Part shown: positions 1 to 12,000 of the stretch, piece by piece
Position numbering within the stretch: the stretch's first letter is position 1
How the letters are laid out: each line of letters begins with the position of its first letter
DNA from: Pelomonas sp047654785
GTDB taxonomy: Bacteria > Pseudomonadota > Gammaproteobacteria > Burkholderiales > Burkholderiaceae_C
DNA: 64,000 nucleotides
NCBI RefSeq assembly: GCF_047654785.1
Contig: NZ_JASGKQ010000001.1
Coordinates: 496,001 to 560,000, forward strand
Direction: 5' to 3'
The notes under the pieces: model-generated
Database searches by the model: none
Told to the model about the DNA's origin: nothing
What the model saw: the letters and a program-made list of their open reading frames with translations, nothing else
Position numbers and translations under genes: made by a program

Positions 1-1233
1 CGATGCGCTGGCCTGGCTGGCGCTGGGCTTCACGCCCCGGGTCGCGCGGCTGGAGGAGGCGGTGGTGGCCGAGGTGTCGGCCAGCCTGCGGCTGTTCCGC
101 GGCGCGCGGGCGCTGCGCCAGCGCCTGCAGCACGAGGCCGCCCAGGCCGGCCTGGCGCTGGGCGCCGTCGCCTGGGCGCCCACGGCGTTGGCCGCGCTGG
201 CGCTGGCGCGCTGCCCGCAGCCCCCGTGCGCCGGCCCGCCGGGCGCGCGGCTGGACGCGCTGCCGCTGCCCGCGCTCACCGCCGCCCGCGCCCACCACGC
301 GATGCTGGCCCGCCTGGGCTGCACCCGCCTGGGCGAGCTGCGCCGGCTGCCGCGCGCGGCGCTGGCCCGGCGCTTCGGCCCCGCGCTGCTGGCCGCGCTG
401 GACCAGGCCTACGGCGAGCGCCCCGAGGCGCACGACTGGCTGACGCTGCCCGAGCGCTTCGACGCGCGGCTGGAGCTGCCCTGGCGCGTGGCGCATGCGC
501 CCGTGCTGCTGCACTTCGCCGAGGCGCTGCTGCGCCAGCTGTGCGCCTTCCTGGCCGCGCGCCAGGCCGGCGTGCGCGCGCTGCGCCTGGCCTGGCGGCA
601 CGACGCGATGCGCCCGCGCGACGCGGCCGATGGCGGCGAGCTGACCGTGGCCACGGCCGACACGACGCGCGACCTGCGCCGCCTGTCGCGCCTGCTGGGC
701 GAGCACCTGGCGCGCACCCCGCTGGCCGCGCCGGCCGGCGAGATCCGCGTCAGCGCCGACACCCTGCTGCCGCTGGCGGCGCCGAGCGCCAGCCTGCTGC
801 CCGGCGGCCACGAACCGCAGGAGCGCAGCGCCTGCCATGCGCTGCTGGAGCGCCTGTCCGTGCGCCTGGGCGCCGGCCAGGTGCGCGAGGGCCGCCTGCA
901 CGAAGACCACCGGCTGGAGCACATGCAGCGCTGGCAGGCCTGGCCGGCGCCGCCCGCGCCGGCCGCCGCCGTGCGCCGCCCGCCCGGGCCGCAGCCGACC
1001 TGGCTGGTGGAGCCGCCGCAGCCACTGCGCTGCGACGCGCGGGAGCAGCCGCTGCTGGCCGGCCCGCTCGTGCGCGTCAGCGGGCCGCACCGCGTGGAGG
1101 CCGGCTGGTGGGACGGCGGCGCGCACATGCGCGACTACTTCGTCTACCGCAGCGCCACGCGCGGGCTGCTGTGGCTGTACCGCGAGCGGCTGCCGGCCGA
1201 CGCGGCGGGATGGTTCCTGCACGGGGTGTTCGC

Positions 1234-1237
<4 letters not shown>
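1..1237 (+). CDS. imuB: ImuB, Y-family polymerase-like subunit of the SOS mutasome (5' truncated by window edge)
   Basis: The reading frame is open from base 2 to the TGA at 1235-1237, so the N-terminal part, with the palm domain, lies outside the window. The visible C-terminal ~411 residues include a region like the little-finger domain of DNA polymerase Y-family proteins and end in a conserved block with MRDYFVYRS and the residues LLWLYRE. ImuB proteins lack a functional polymerase active site and act as an adaptor between ImuA/RecA, the beta clamp and DnaE2 during damage-induced mutagenesis. The downstream dnaE2 overlaps by 4 bp (ATGA), which supports the imuA-imuB-dnaE2 cassette arrangement; imuA would lie just upstream of the window. 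The call rests on both the C-terminal sequence and this coupling. Confidence 0.88.
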
Positions 1238-4416
<3,179 letters not shown>

Positions 4417-4433
4417 GCCGCCCCCACCAAGAC

Positions 4434-4530
4434 GAAGGCCGCGCGTCTTGCGACTTCGCGGCCTTCCATTTGGTGCATCTTTCAGCTTGTTAGCGTCCAG
4501 AGCGCATTTCCCAGTGAATCGGGTGCAGCC
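4434..4530 (-). ncRNA. Predicted type II-C tracrRNA, divergent from cas9
   Basis: Bases 4497-4518 match 22 consecutive bases of the CRISPR repeat in reverse complement, and GTT at 4489-4491 matches the repeat end. Read on the minus strand, the RNA would start with the anti-repeat and pair with the repeat over 22 bp. An internal loop and a final AAC:GTT pairing next to the spacer would follow, which is the usual crRNA:tracrRNA geometry. Downstream come AAGCTGAAAGATGCACC, reminiscent of the Neisseria tracrRNA core (from memory), and a 10-bp stem (4434-4443 with 4457-4466) as the 3' hairpin. The U-run after this stem is weak, so the 3' end is approximate, and the 5' end is a guess. A plus-strand reading fits less well because the repeat's spacer-proximal end would be unpaired. 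Confidence 0.82.
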
Positions 4531-4640
4531 ATCCTAACCGGACTGACCAAGCGCAGCTTGCGGAGCAACCCTGATGCGTTGCGCCCGGCGGCTCCCGTCA
4601 AATGCCGGGCTCGACCACAACAATGCTCCTGGGAGGACGC

Positions 4641-7600
4641 ATGAAATACCGCCTGGCACTCGACCTGGGCTCCACCTCGCTTGGATGGGCCATGGTGCTG
4701 CTCAACGGCCAAGACCGGCCCTGCGCCATCGTCCGTACCGGGGTGCGCATCTTTCCAGACGGCCGCAATCCAAAGGACGGCTCGTCCCTGGCCGTCACGC
4801 GCCGCAATGCCCGTGCGATGCGCCGCCGCCGCGACCGCCTGCTCAAGCGCAAGGCGCGCATGCAGCGGCTGCTGATCGAGCATGGCTTCTTCCCCGCCGA
4901 CGAGGCCGCGCGCAAGGCGCTGGAAACGCTCAATCCCTACGAGTTGCGCGCCAAGGGCCTGGATGCGGCGCTCACGCCTGCCGAGTTCGCCCGCGCGCTG
5001 TTCCACATCAACCAGCGCCGCGGCTTCAAGAGCAATCGCCGCACCGACAAGAGGGACAACGACAGCAGCGCGCTGAAGGCCGCCATCGGTAGCCTGCGCG
5101 CGCAATTGGACGCCGCGGGCGCCGACGGCAAGCCGCGCACGGTGGGCGAATTGCTGTGGCGGCGCATGAACGATCCTGCCGTGCGCACCGTGCGTGCCCG
5201 CTACCGGGAACAGCGCGTCACGCGGGAAGATGGCAAGCCTCGCGTCGACAAGAGCTACGACCTGTATGTGGATCGCGCGATGGTCGAGGCCGAATTCGAT
5301 GCGTTGTGGGCCCAACAAGCGACCCTCAACCCGGCCCAGTTCAACGAGGCCGCCCACGCGGCGTTGAAGGACTGCTTGCTGCATCAGCGCAAGCTGCGCC
5401 CCGTCAAGCCCGGCCGCTGCACGCTGGAGCCCGACGAGCCGCGAGCCCCGCTGGCCCTGCCCAGCCAGCAGCGGTTCCGCATCCTGCAAGAAGTCAACCA
5501 TCTGCGGCTGCTGGGTGGCCGGCTGCTGGAAGAAGCCTTGAGCCTGGAGCAGCGCGACAAGCTGGTGGCGGCGCTGGAGCAGGGCAGTAAGTCCTTCAAG
5601 ACGGCCATCCCCAAGCTGCTGGGCCTGCCCGGCGCGGTGCAGTTCAACTTGGCCGATGCCAAGCGCCTCGAGCTGAAAGGCAATGCCACCAGCGTGCTGT
5701 TGGGCAAGAAGGACTTTTTCGGCCCCGCCTGGTACGGCTTCGACGAGGCGCGCCAGGACGAGATAGTCATGCGCATCCTGGAGGAGGAAAGCGAGGCGTC
5801 GTTGGTGGACTGGCTGATGGCCTCCACCGGCGTGGACGAGGCGCATGCGCTGAAGATCGCCAATGCGTCGCTGCCCGAAGGTTATGGCGCTTTGAGCGCC
5901 AAGGCGCTGGTGAAGATCCTGCCTGCCATGCGCGCCGAGGTCATCACCTACGACAAGGCCGTGCTGGCGGCGGGCTATGACCACCACAGCCACATCAGTC
6001 ATGCCGCCTCGACCGGAGAAATCCTGCCGGCGCTGCCCTACTACGGCGAATACCTGCAACGCCACGTCGGCTTCGGCACGGGCGAACTGAACGACCCGCC
6101 GGAGAAGCGCTTCGGCCGCATCGCCAACCCCACGGTGCATATCGGCCTGAACCAGGTGCGCGTGGTCGTCAATGCGCTGATCAAACGCTATGGCCACCCC
6201 GCCGAGGTGATCGTGGAGGTGGCGCGCGATCTCAAGCAGAGCCAGGAACAGCGTCGTGAAACCCACGAGCAGCAGGCCAGGTACCAGAGGCGCAACGAGC
6301 GGTTGCGCAAGGAGGCGGCCGCCATCCTGGAAATCGCCGAGGAGCGCGTCCGGCACGCGGACATCCAGAAGCTGATCCTGTGGGAAGAGCTGAGCTTCGA
6401 CGTGGCAGACCGGCGCTGCCCCTACAGCGGCGTACAGCTCAGCGCCGCGATGGTGCTTGGCGAGCAGGTGGAGATCGAGCACATCCTGCCCTTCTCGCAG
6501 ACGCTGGACGACAGCCTCAACAACAAGACTTTGGCGTTGCGTCAGGCCAACCGCGTCAAGGGCAACCGCACGCCTTGGCAGGCGCGTGAGGATTTTGCCG
6601 CCCAGGGCTGGGACTATGACGGCATCCTGTTGCGCGCCGAACGCATGCCGCGCGCCAAGCGCCAGCGATTCGCGCCGGACGGCTATGAGAAGTGGCTGAA
6701 GGAGGACAAGGACTTCCTCGCCCGCGCGCTCAACGACACGCGGCACATGAGCCGCGTGGCCCGGGAGTACCTGAGCCTGATCTGTCCGGCTGGCACGCGC
6801 GTGATTCCAGGGCAGATGACGGCCATGCTGCGGGCCAAGTTCGGCCTCAATGACATCCTCGGCCTGAACGGCGAAAAGAACCGGAACGACCACCGGCACC
6901 ACGCCGTGGACGCCTGCGTGATCGCCGTGACCGACCAGGGCCTGCTGCAGCGCTTTGCCCAGGCCAGCGCCGATGCGCGAGGTAAGGGGCTGGATCGGCT
7001 GGTCGAAACCATGCCCGACCCGTGGCCGACCTATCGGGATCAGGTGAAGCGGGCCGTTCACGCGATCTGGGTGAGCCACAAGCCGGATCATGGGCATGAG
7101 GGCAGTATGTTCAAAGAGACGGCCTTCGGTATCCGTCGTGATGGATCCATCGTCCAAAAGATGAATGCCGATGGGGAAGTGGGTCGCATCAACGCGTATG
7201 TGGTGCCGATGACTGCACCTAGCCAGCGACAGCGGCATGGATTCGACCACCAAGGCCATCCCCGGGCTTACAAAGGCTATGTGCCCGACGGCAACTTTTG
7301 CATCGAGATCGTTGCCGGCGAATCCGGCAAGTGGCAGGGCGAGGTCACGGCGACCTTTGAGGCCTATGCCGTTGCTCGCCAGCATGGCGCGCAGGCACTG
7401 CATAACCCAAAGCTCAGCCTGAGCGGAAAGCCGCTGCTGATGCGGTTGATGATCGACGATCTCATCCGGCTCGAAATCGATGGCTGTCTCAGATTGATGC
7501 GCGTTGCCTCCATCAACGCGGCTGGGCGATTGAGTCTGGCAGATCACAACGAAGCCAATGTCGATGCTCGCAATCGAGACAAGGAGGGTGACTGGCGCTA

Positions 7601-7697
7601 CACCTACAAGCAAGCCGGATCGCTCAAAGCGGCAAAGGGCCGCAGGGTCACTGTCTCCCCCATCGGCGAACTCCGCGACCCCGGCTTCAAGGAGTAA
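4641..7697 (+). CDS. cas9: Cas9 endonuclease, compact type II-C
   Basis: This is the RNA-guided DNA endonuclease of the CRISPR locus, 1018 aa, in the size range of II-C enzymes. The start is ATG 4641, preceded by GGGAGG; earlier in-frame ATGs at 4602 and 4623 lack a comparable site. RuvC-I is LALDLGSTSLGWAM with Asp8. An arginine-rich bridge helix lies near residues 50-80 (RRNARAMRRRRDRLLKRKA). RuvC-II is VIVEVARDL with Glu526. The HNH motif is VEIEHILPFSQTLDDS with His614, and NKT and KGN follow. RuvC-III is HRHHAVDA with His753/His754 and Asp757. All nuclease residues are intact, so it should cleave both strands. The C-terminal ~250 residues form the PAM-interacting region, whose specificity I cannot predict. 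Cas1 follows 5 bp downstream. Confidence 0.97.
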   Translation: MKYRLALDLGSTSLGWAMVLLNGQDRPCAIVRTGVRIFPDGRNPKDGSSLAVTRRNARAMRRRRDRLLKRKARMQRLLIEHGFFPADEAARKALETLNPYELRAKGLDAALTPAEFARALFHINQRRGFKSNRRTDKRDNDSSALKAAIGSLRAQLDAAGADGKPRTVGELLWRRMNDPAVRTVRARYREQRVTREDGKPRVDKSYDLYVDRAMVEAEFDALWAQQATLNPAQFNEAAHAALKDCLLHQRKLRPVKPGRCTLEPDEPRAPLALPSQQRFRILQEVNHLRLLGGRLLEEALSLEQRDKLVAALEQGSKSFKTAIPKLLGLPGAVQFNLADAKRLELKGNATSVLLGKKDFFGPAWYGFDEARQDEIVMRILEEESEASLVDWLMASTGVDEAHALKIANASLPEGYGALSAKALVKILPAMRAEVITYDKAVLAAGYDHHSHISHAASTGEILPALPYYGEYLQRHVGFGTGELNDPPEKRFGRIANPTVHIGLNQVRVVVNALIKRYGHPAEVIVEVARDLKQSQEQRRETHEQQARYQRRNERLRKEAAAILEIAEERVRHADIQKLILWEELSFDVADRRCPYSGVQLSAAMVLGEQVEIEHILPFSQTLDDSLNNKTLALRQANRVKGNRTPWQAREDFAAQGWDYDGILLRAERMPRAKRQRFAPDGYEKWLKEDKDFLARALNDTRHMSRVAREYLSLICPAGTRVIPGQMTAMLRAKFGLNDILGLNGEKNRNDHRHHAVDACVIAVTDQGLLQRFAQASADARGKGLDRLVETMPDPWPTYRDQVKRAVHAIWVSHKPDHGHEGSMFKETAFGIRRDGSIVQKMNADGEVGRINAYVVPMTAPSQRQRHGFDHQGHPRAYKGYVPDGNFCIEIVAGESGKWQGEVTATFEAYAVARQHGAQALHNPKLSLSGKPLLMRLMIDDLIRLEIDGCLRLMRVASINAAGRLSLADHNEANVDARNRDKEGDWRYTYKQAGSLKAAKGRRVTVSPIGELRDPGFKE

Positions 7698-7702
7698 GCC
7701 TC

Positions 7703-8635
7703 ATGATCGGCCGCATCGTCGAAGTGGCCGATGACCGGCGGCATTTGTTCATGCACCGTGGCTTCATGGTCGTCAAGGACACCGAAGGTCCGGGCAGGGA
7801 ATTGGGGCAGGTGCCGCTGGACGACATTGCCGCCGTGATCGCCAATGCGCAGGGCCTGAGCTACACCAACAACCTGCTGGTGGCGCTGGCCGAGCGCGGC
7901 GCGCCCTTCGTGCTGTGCGGCGCCAACCACAACGCAGTGGGCATGCTGCTGCCCATCGAGGGCAATTTCGAGCAGTCCAAACGCATCGAGGCGCAGATCG
8001 CCGCCAACCTACCCACGCATAAACGCATGTGGGCCGCCGTGGTGCGCTCCAAGCTGGAGCAGCAGGCCGCCGCACTCGAAGCGGCGGGCGCGCCGACTGC
8101 ACCGCTCACCGCCTTGGCCGCCAAGGTGCGTAGCGGCGACCCCGACAACCTGGAAGCCCAGGGCGCCCGGCGCTACTGGGGTCTATTGTTTGGCGAGGGC
8201 TTCCGGCGCGATCAGCAAGGAGGCGGGCTCAATGGCCTGCTCAACTATGGCTATACCGTCATGCGTGCGGCGATGGCCCGTGCCGTCATTGCCGCCGGCC
8301 TGCATCCGGGCATCGGCCTGCACCACAGCCACGACAACAACGCGATGCGCCTGGTCGACGACCTGATGGAGCCGTTCCGGCCGATGATCGACCTCAAGGT
8401 CTGGCAACTGCGGCGCAATGGCGAAGAACTGGTCAACCCGGATTCCAAACGCGCGCTGGTTCGCACGCTCTACGACGACATGCAAACGGCCGCAGGCGCG
8501 ACGCCCGTGACCGTCTGTGCGCAGCGGCTGGCCGTGTCGCTGGCGCAGGTCTACCTGGGTGAGCGCGACAAGCTGGACTTGCCGCTGCCCGGCCTGCCGC
8601 TGTCGCTGGCGTCCGCCCTGCGGGACGATGAATGA
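7703..8635 (+). CDS. cas1: Cas1 CRISPR integrase (type II-C)
   Basis: This 310-aa protein is the catalytic subunit of the Cas1-Cas2 complex, which inserts new spacers. The expected metal-binding residues are present: Glu151 in DNLEAQGARRYW, His207 in GIGLHHSHDNN, and the acidic patch LVDDLMEPFRP (Asp219/Glu223). The length and sequence style match the Cas1 of Neisseria-like II-C loci. The gene starts 5 bp after cas9 and its stop lies close to the cas2 start, so cas9-cas1-cas2 form one transcription unit. No csn2 or cas4 is present, which defines the locus as II-C. The intact active site suggests that adaptation may still be functional. Confidence 0.97.
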   Translation: MIGRIVEVADDRRHLFMHRGFMVVKDTEGPGRELGQVPLDDIAAVIANAQGLSYTNNLLVALAERGAPFVLCGANHNAVGMLLPIEGNFEQSKRIEAQIAANLPTHKRMWAAVVRSKLEQQAAALEAAGAPTAPLTALAAKVRSGDPDNLEAQGARRYWGLLFGEGFRRDQQGGGLNGLLNYGYTVMRAAMARAVIAAGLHPGIGLHHSHDNNAMRLVDDLMEPFRPMIDLKVWQLRRNGEELVNPDSKRALVRTLYDDMQTAAGATPVTVCAQRLAVSLAQVYLGERDKLDLPLPGLPLSLASALRDDE

Positions 8636-8651
8636 GGGCGAGGCCGGCCAC

Positions 8652-8978
8652 ATGCTCACGGGATACCGGCTGATGTGGATGGTGGTCATGTTCGACCTGC
8701 CCGTGGTCGAGAAGTCCGAGCGCCGCGCCGCCACCGAGTTCCGCAATGCGCTGCTGGACATGGGCTTCGAGATGAGCCAGTTCAGTGTCTACATGCGCTT
8801 CTGCACCAGCGGCACGCAGGTCGAGACCTACTGCCGCCGCGTCGAGAGCGCCTTGCCCACGGGCGGCAAGGTCCATATCCTGCAGTTCACCGACAAGCAG
8901 TACGAACGCATCATCAGCTACCAAGGCAAGGCCAAGCAGCCCGCGAAAAAAGCACCGGATCAGTTCGACCTCTTCTAG
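8652..8978 (+). CDS. cas2: Cas2 CRISPR adaptation protein
   Basis: This 108-aa ferredoxin-fold protein forms the structural core of the Cas1-Cas2 integrase. It begins MLTGYRLMWMVVMFDLPV; Asp15 is the conserved acidic residue of the beta1 strand. The start at 8652 is preferred because homologues begin near this MxxGYRLMW segment and a GAGG lies about 8 bases upstream. An in-frame ATG at 8628 would add eight residues and overlap cas1 by 8 bp, so it cannot be excluded. The C-terminus, PAKKAPDQFDLF, is typical of II-C Cas2. Seventy bases separate its stop from the first repeat, and they hold a minus-strand terminator. Confidence 0.95.
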   Translation: MLTGYRLMWMVVMFDLPVVEKSERRAATEFRNALLDMGFEMSQFSVYMRFCTSGTQVETYCRRVESALPTGGKVHILQFTDKQYERIISYQGKAKQPAKKAPDQFDLF

Positions 8979-9010
8979 CCGCAGACATGCTTCCGACGTC
9001 GCTAAAAAGC

Positions 9011-9034
9011 AAAAAACCCTTGACGAATCAAGGG
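9011..9034 (-). terminator. Intrinsic terminator facing out of the CRISPR array (minus strand)
   Basis: On the minus strand CCCTTGA, loop TTCG and TCAAGGG form a 7-bp stem with a four-base loop, followed at once by six T residues (9016-9011) and then GCTTTTT. No T-run follows the hairpin on the plus strand. It therefore stops transcription coming out of the array towards cas2 and marks the array as a minus-strand transcription unit. Confidence 0.85.
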
Positions 9035-9048
9035 CTTAGTGCCGAACT

Positions 9049-12000
9049 AGTCTAGTTCACTGGGAAATGCGCTCTGGCCGGAACAAGGACCACCTGCGCG
9101 TGCAGGCCATGGGCAGTCTAGTTCACTGGGAAATGCGCTCTGGCCGGAACTGACGCCGAAGTTCCAGCCCGCCGCCGTGAGTCTAGTTCACTGGGAAATG
9201 CGCTCTGGCCGGAACTTATTAACAGGTAACCGCCCTACTGTCCTTAGTCTAGTTCACTGGGAAATGCGCTCTGGCCGGAACGAAGTCGCCGGAGTCAGCG
9301 AAGAAAGATGCAGTCTAGTTCACTGGGAAATGCGCTCTGGCCGGAACGACACGTCCGTGTGGGTGCGGACCCTCCGGAGTCTAGTTCACTGGGAAATGCG
9401 CTCTGGCCGGAACCCCGTAGTCTGATTGATGCTGTCGACGCGCAGTCTAGTTCACTGGGAAATGCGCTCTGGCCGGAACCTGCGGCGCCGTTGTTGTTGA
9501 TTGGCCGCTAGTCTAGTTCACTGGGAAATGCGCTCTGGCCGGAACCCAGAACTCCGTCGTGACAGAGAAGGACTGAGTCTAGTTCACTGGGAAATGCGCT
9601 CTGGCCGGAACGGCGCGCGCGTGTGGGCCTTTCGGGTGTTCAGTCTAGTTCACTGGGAAATGCGCTCTGGCCGGAACACGCACTCGTAGCGCATAGGCGT
9701 CGGGATCAGTCTAGTTCACTGGGAAATGCGCTCTGGCCGGAACCCCGGGACTGGCCGAGCAGCTCCCCGAGTAGTCTAGTTCACTGGGAAATGCGCTCTG
9801 GCCGGAACATGACCGCGAAGTGCCGGAAAATGTTGGCGAGTCTAGTTCACTGGGAAATGCGCTCTGGCCGGAACGACAAGGCAACGCGCAAGCCTTTCGA
9901 TGCAAGTCTAGTTCACTGGGAAATGCGCTCTGGCCGGAACAGGTCGTGCACTACGGCCTCGAGCTGGGCGAGTCTAGTTCACTGGGAAATGCGCTCTGGC
10001 CGGAACTTGTTGCTCCCGGCCGCGCTGTCCCAGCGGAGTCTAGTTCACTGGGAAATGCGCTCTGGCCGGAACTTACTTGCCCGGCAGATACCGCTTCGAG
10101 ATAGTCTAGTTCACTGGGAAATGCGCTCTGGCCGGAACGCGGCGGTGGAGTACGCCGTCGCCGCGATCAGTCTAGTTCACTGGGAAATGCGCTCTGGCCG
10201 GAACCCTGCGGTGAGCGCCCAGCGGCCGTCAGCGAGTCTAGTTCACTGGGAAATGCGCTCTGGCCGGAACCCACACGATGGACATCTACCAGGCCATCGC
10301 AGTCTAGTTCACTGGGAAATGCGCTCTGGCCGGAACTAGTTCCACCGCACAACCAAACCGGAGGCCAGTCTAGTTCACTGGGAAATGCGCTCTGGCCGGA
10401 ACATCGACAACGACGGCCCGCTGGAGCACCTGAGTCTAGTTCACTGGGAAATGCGCTCTGGCCGGAACGACGGTCCCAAGCTTCACCATCGGCAGCAGAG
10501 TCTAGTTCACTGGGAAATGCGCTCTGGCCGGAACTCGTGGAACTCGCGCGCCTTGTCCGGATCGAGTCTAGTTCACTGGGAAATGCGCTCTGGCCGGAAC
10601 CCAAACCTCATTGCGATGAATGTGCTTGACAGTCTAGTTCACTGGGAAATGCGCTCTGGCCGGAACTGGCGCCACGTTCTGGAGGTTCGTCAGCTGAGTC
10701 TAGTTCACTGGGAAATGCGCTCTGGCCGGAACGAGCGCGTCCATGGGTTCGCGCAGCAGGGGAGTCTAGTTCACTGGGAAATGCGCTCTGGCCGGAACGC
10801 CCCGGGCCAGCGCAGCCGAAGTAGGCCGAGTCTAGTTCACTGGGAAATGCGCTCTGGCCGGAACAGAAACGGGCTTGATTGACGGCGGCGACATAGTCTA
10901 GTTCACTGGGAAATGCGCTCTGGCCGGAACCGCAGCTTTTGCTGGTGCTCGCGCTGCATGAGTCTAGTTCACTGGGAAATGCGCTCTGGCCGGAACATCA
11001 TCAGCCCATTCGTCGTCATGAGCCGCAGTCTAGTTCACTGGGAAATGCGCTCTGGCCGGAACTGCTCATGATGTGATCCTTTCAGGATTCCCGAGTCTAG
11101 TTCACTGGGAAATGCGCTCTGGCCGGAACCAGCGCGGGTACATCCCCCACGGGCTCTGTAGTCTAGTTCACTGGGAAATGCGCTCTGGCCGGAACGTGGC
11201 CGTCCAGCACGTCGCGCAGCGCCAGAGTCTAGTTCACTGGGAAATGCGCTCTGGCCGGAACAACACCGTGCTGCCGACCCTGATCGAGTTCAGTCTAGTT
11301 CACTGGGAAATGCGCTCTGGCCGGAACCGGACAAGTTCCTCCACAACGGCCAGCGCCAGTCTAGTTCACTGGGAAATGCGCTCTGGCCGGAACGCCTTCC
11401 TGATGCGCTACTACGGCGAGGGCAGTCTAGTTCACTGGGAAATGCGCTCTGGCCGGAACGCCGGGGTCTTTCTGCCGGCGCATGCCGCTAGTCTAGTTCA
11501 CTGGGAAATGCGCTCTGGCCGGAACCCCAGGTGTCGGGCAGGGAGCAGTTGGCGGAGTCTAGTTCACTGGGAAATGCGCTCTGGCCGGAACCAGCTTGCC
11601 GCGCCAGGTGCCCGCCTGCCAAGTCTAGTTCACTGGGAAATGCGCTCTGGCCGGAACCGTCGCGGCAGGCGCCGCGCTCCGGGAGAAGTCTAGTTCACTG
11701 GGAAATGCGCTCTGGCCGGAACGCGCAACCGCCACGCTTGCGAGCTACGACGAGTCTAGTTCACTGGGAAATGCGCTCTGGCCGGAACTACTGGCTGTAC
11801 CCACGCCACCCCGGCGACAGTCTAGTTCACTGGGAAATGCGCTCTGGCCGGAACGCCGGCGCTGACGGGCCGCTGCGCATCCGCAGTCTAGTTCACTGGG
11901 AAATGCGCTCTGGCCGGAACAGCTACATGCAGCAGGTGAGAGGCGAGTTCGAGTCTAGTTCACTGGGAAATGCGCTCTGGCCGGAACGGAACGGGATGGC

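Noticed and set aside
226..1233. Upstream in-frame extension of dnaE2
   Set aside because: The extension overlaps imuB completely and encodes an Ala/Arg-rich low-complexity product; the real start overlaps the imuB stop at 1234.
4489..4610. tracrRNA on the plus strand with hairpins before cas9 (GCCCGGC with GCCGGGC near 4581-4609)
   Set aside because: In that orientation the repeat's spacer-adjacent end would not pair and no U-tailed terminator follows; the minus-strand reading fits better.
4482..7613. Long minus-strand open frame antisense to cas9
   Set aside because: High GC creates long antisense frames; the cas9 frame has all family motifs while the antisense product shows none.
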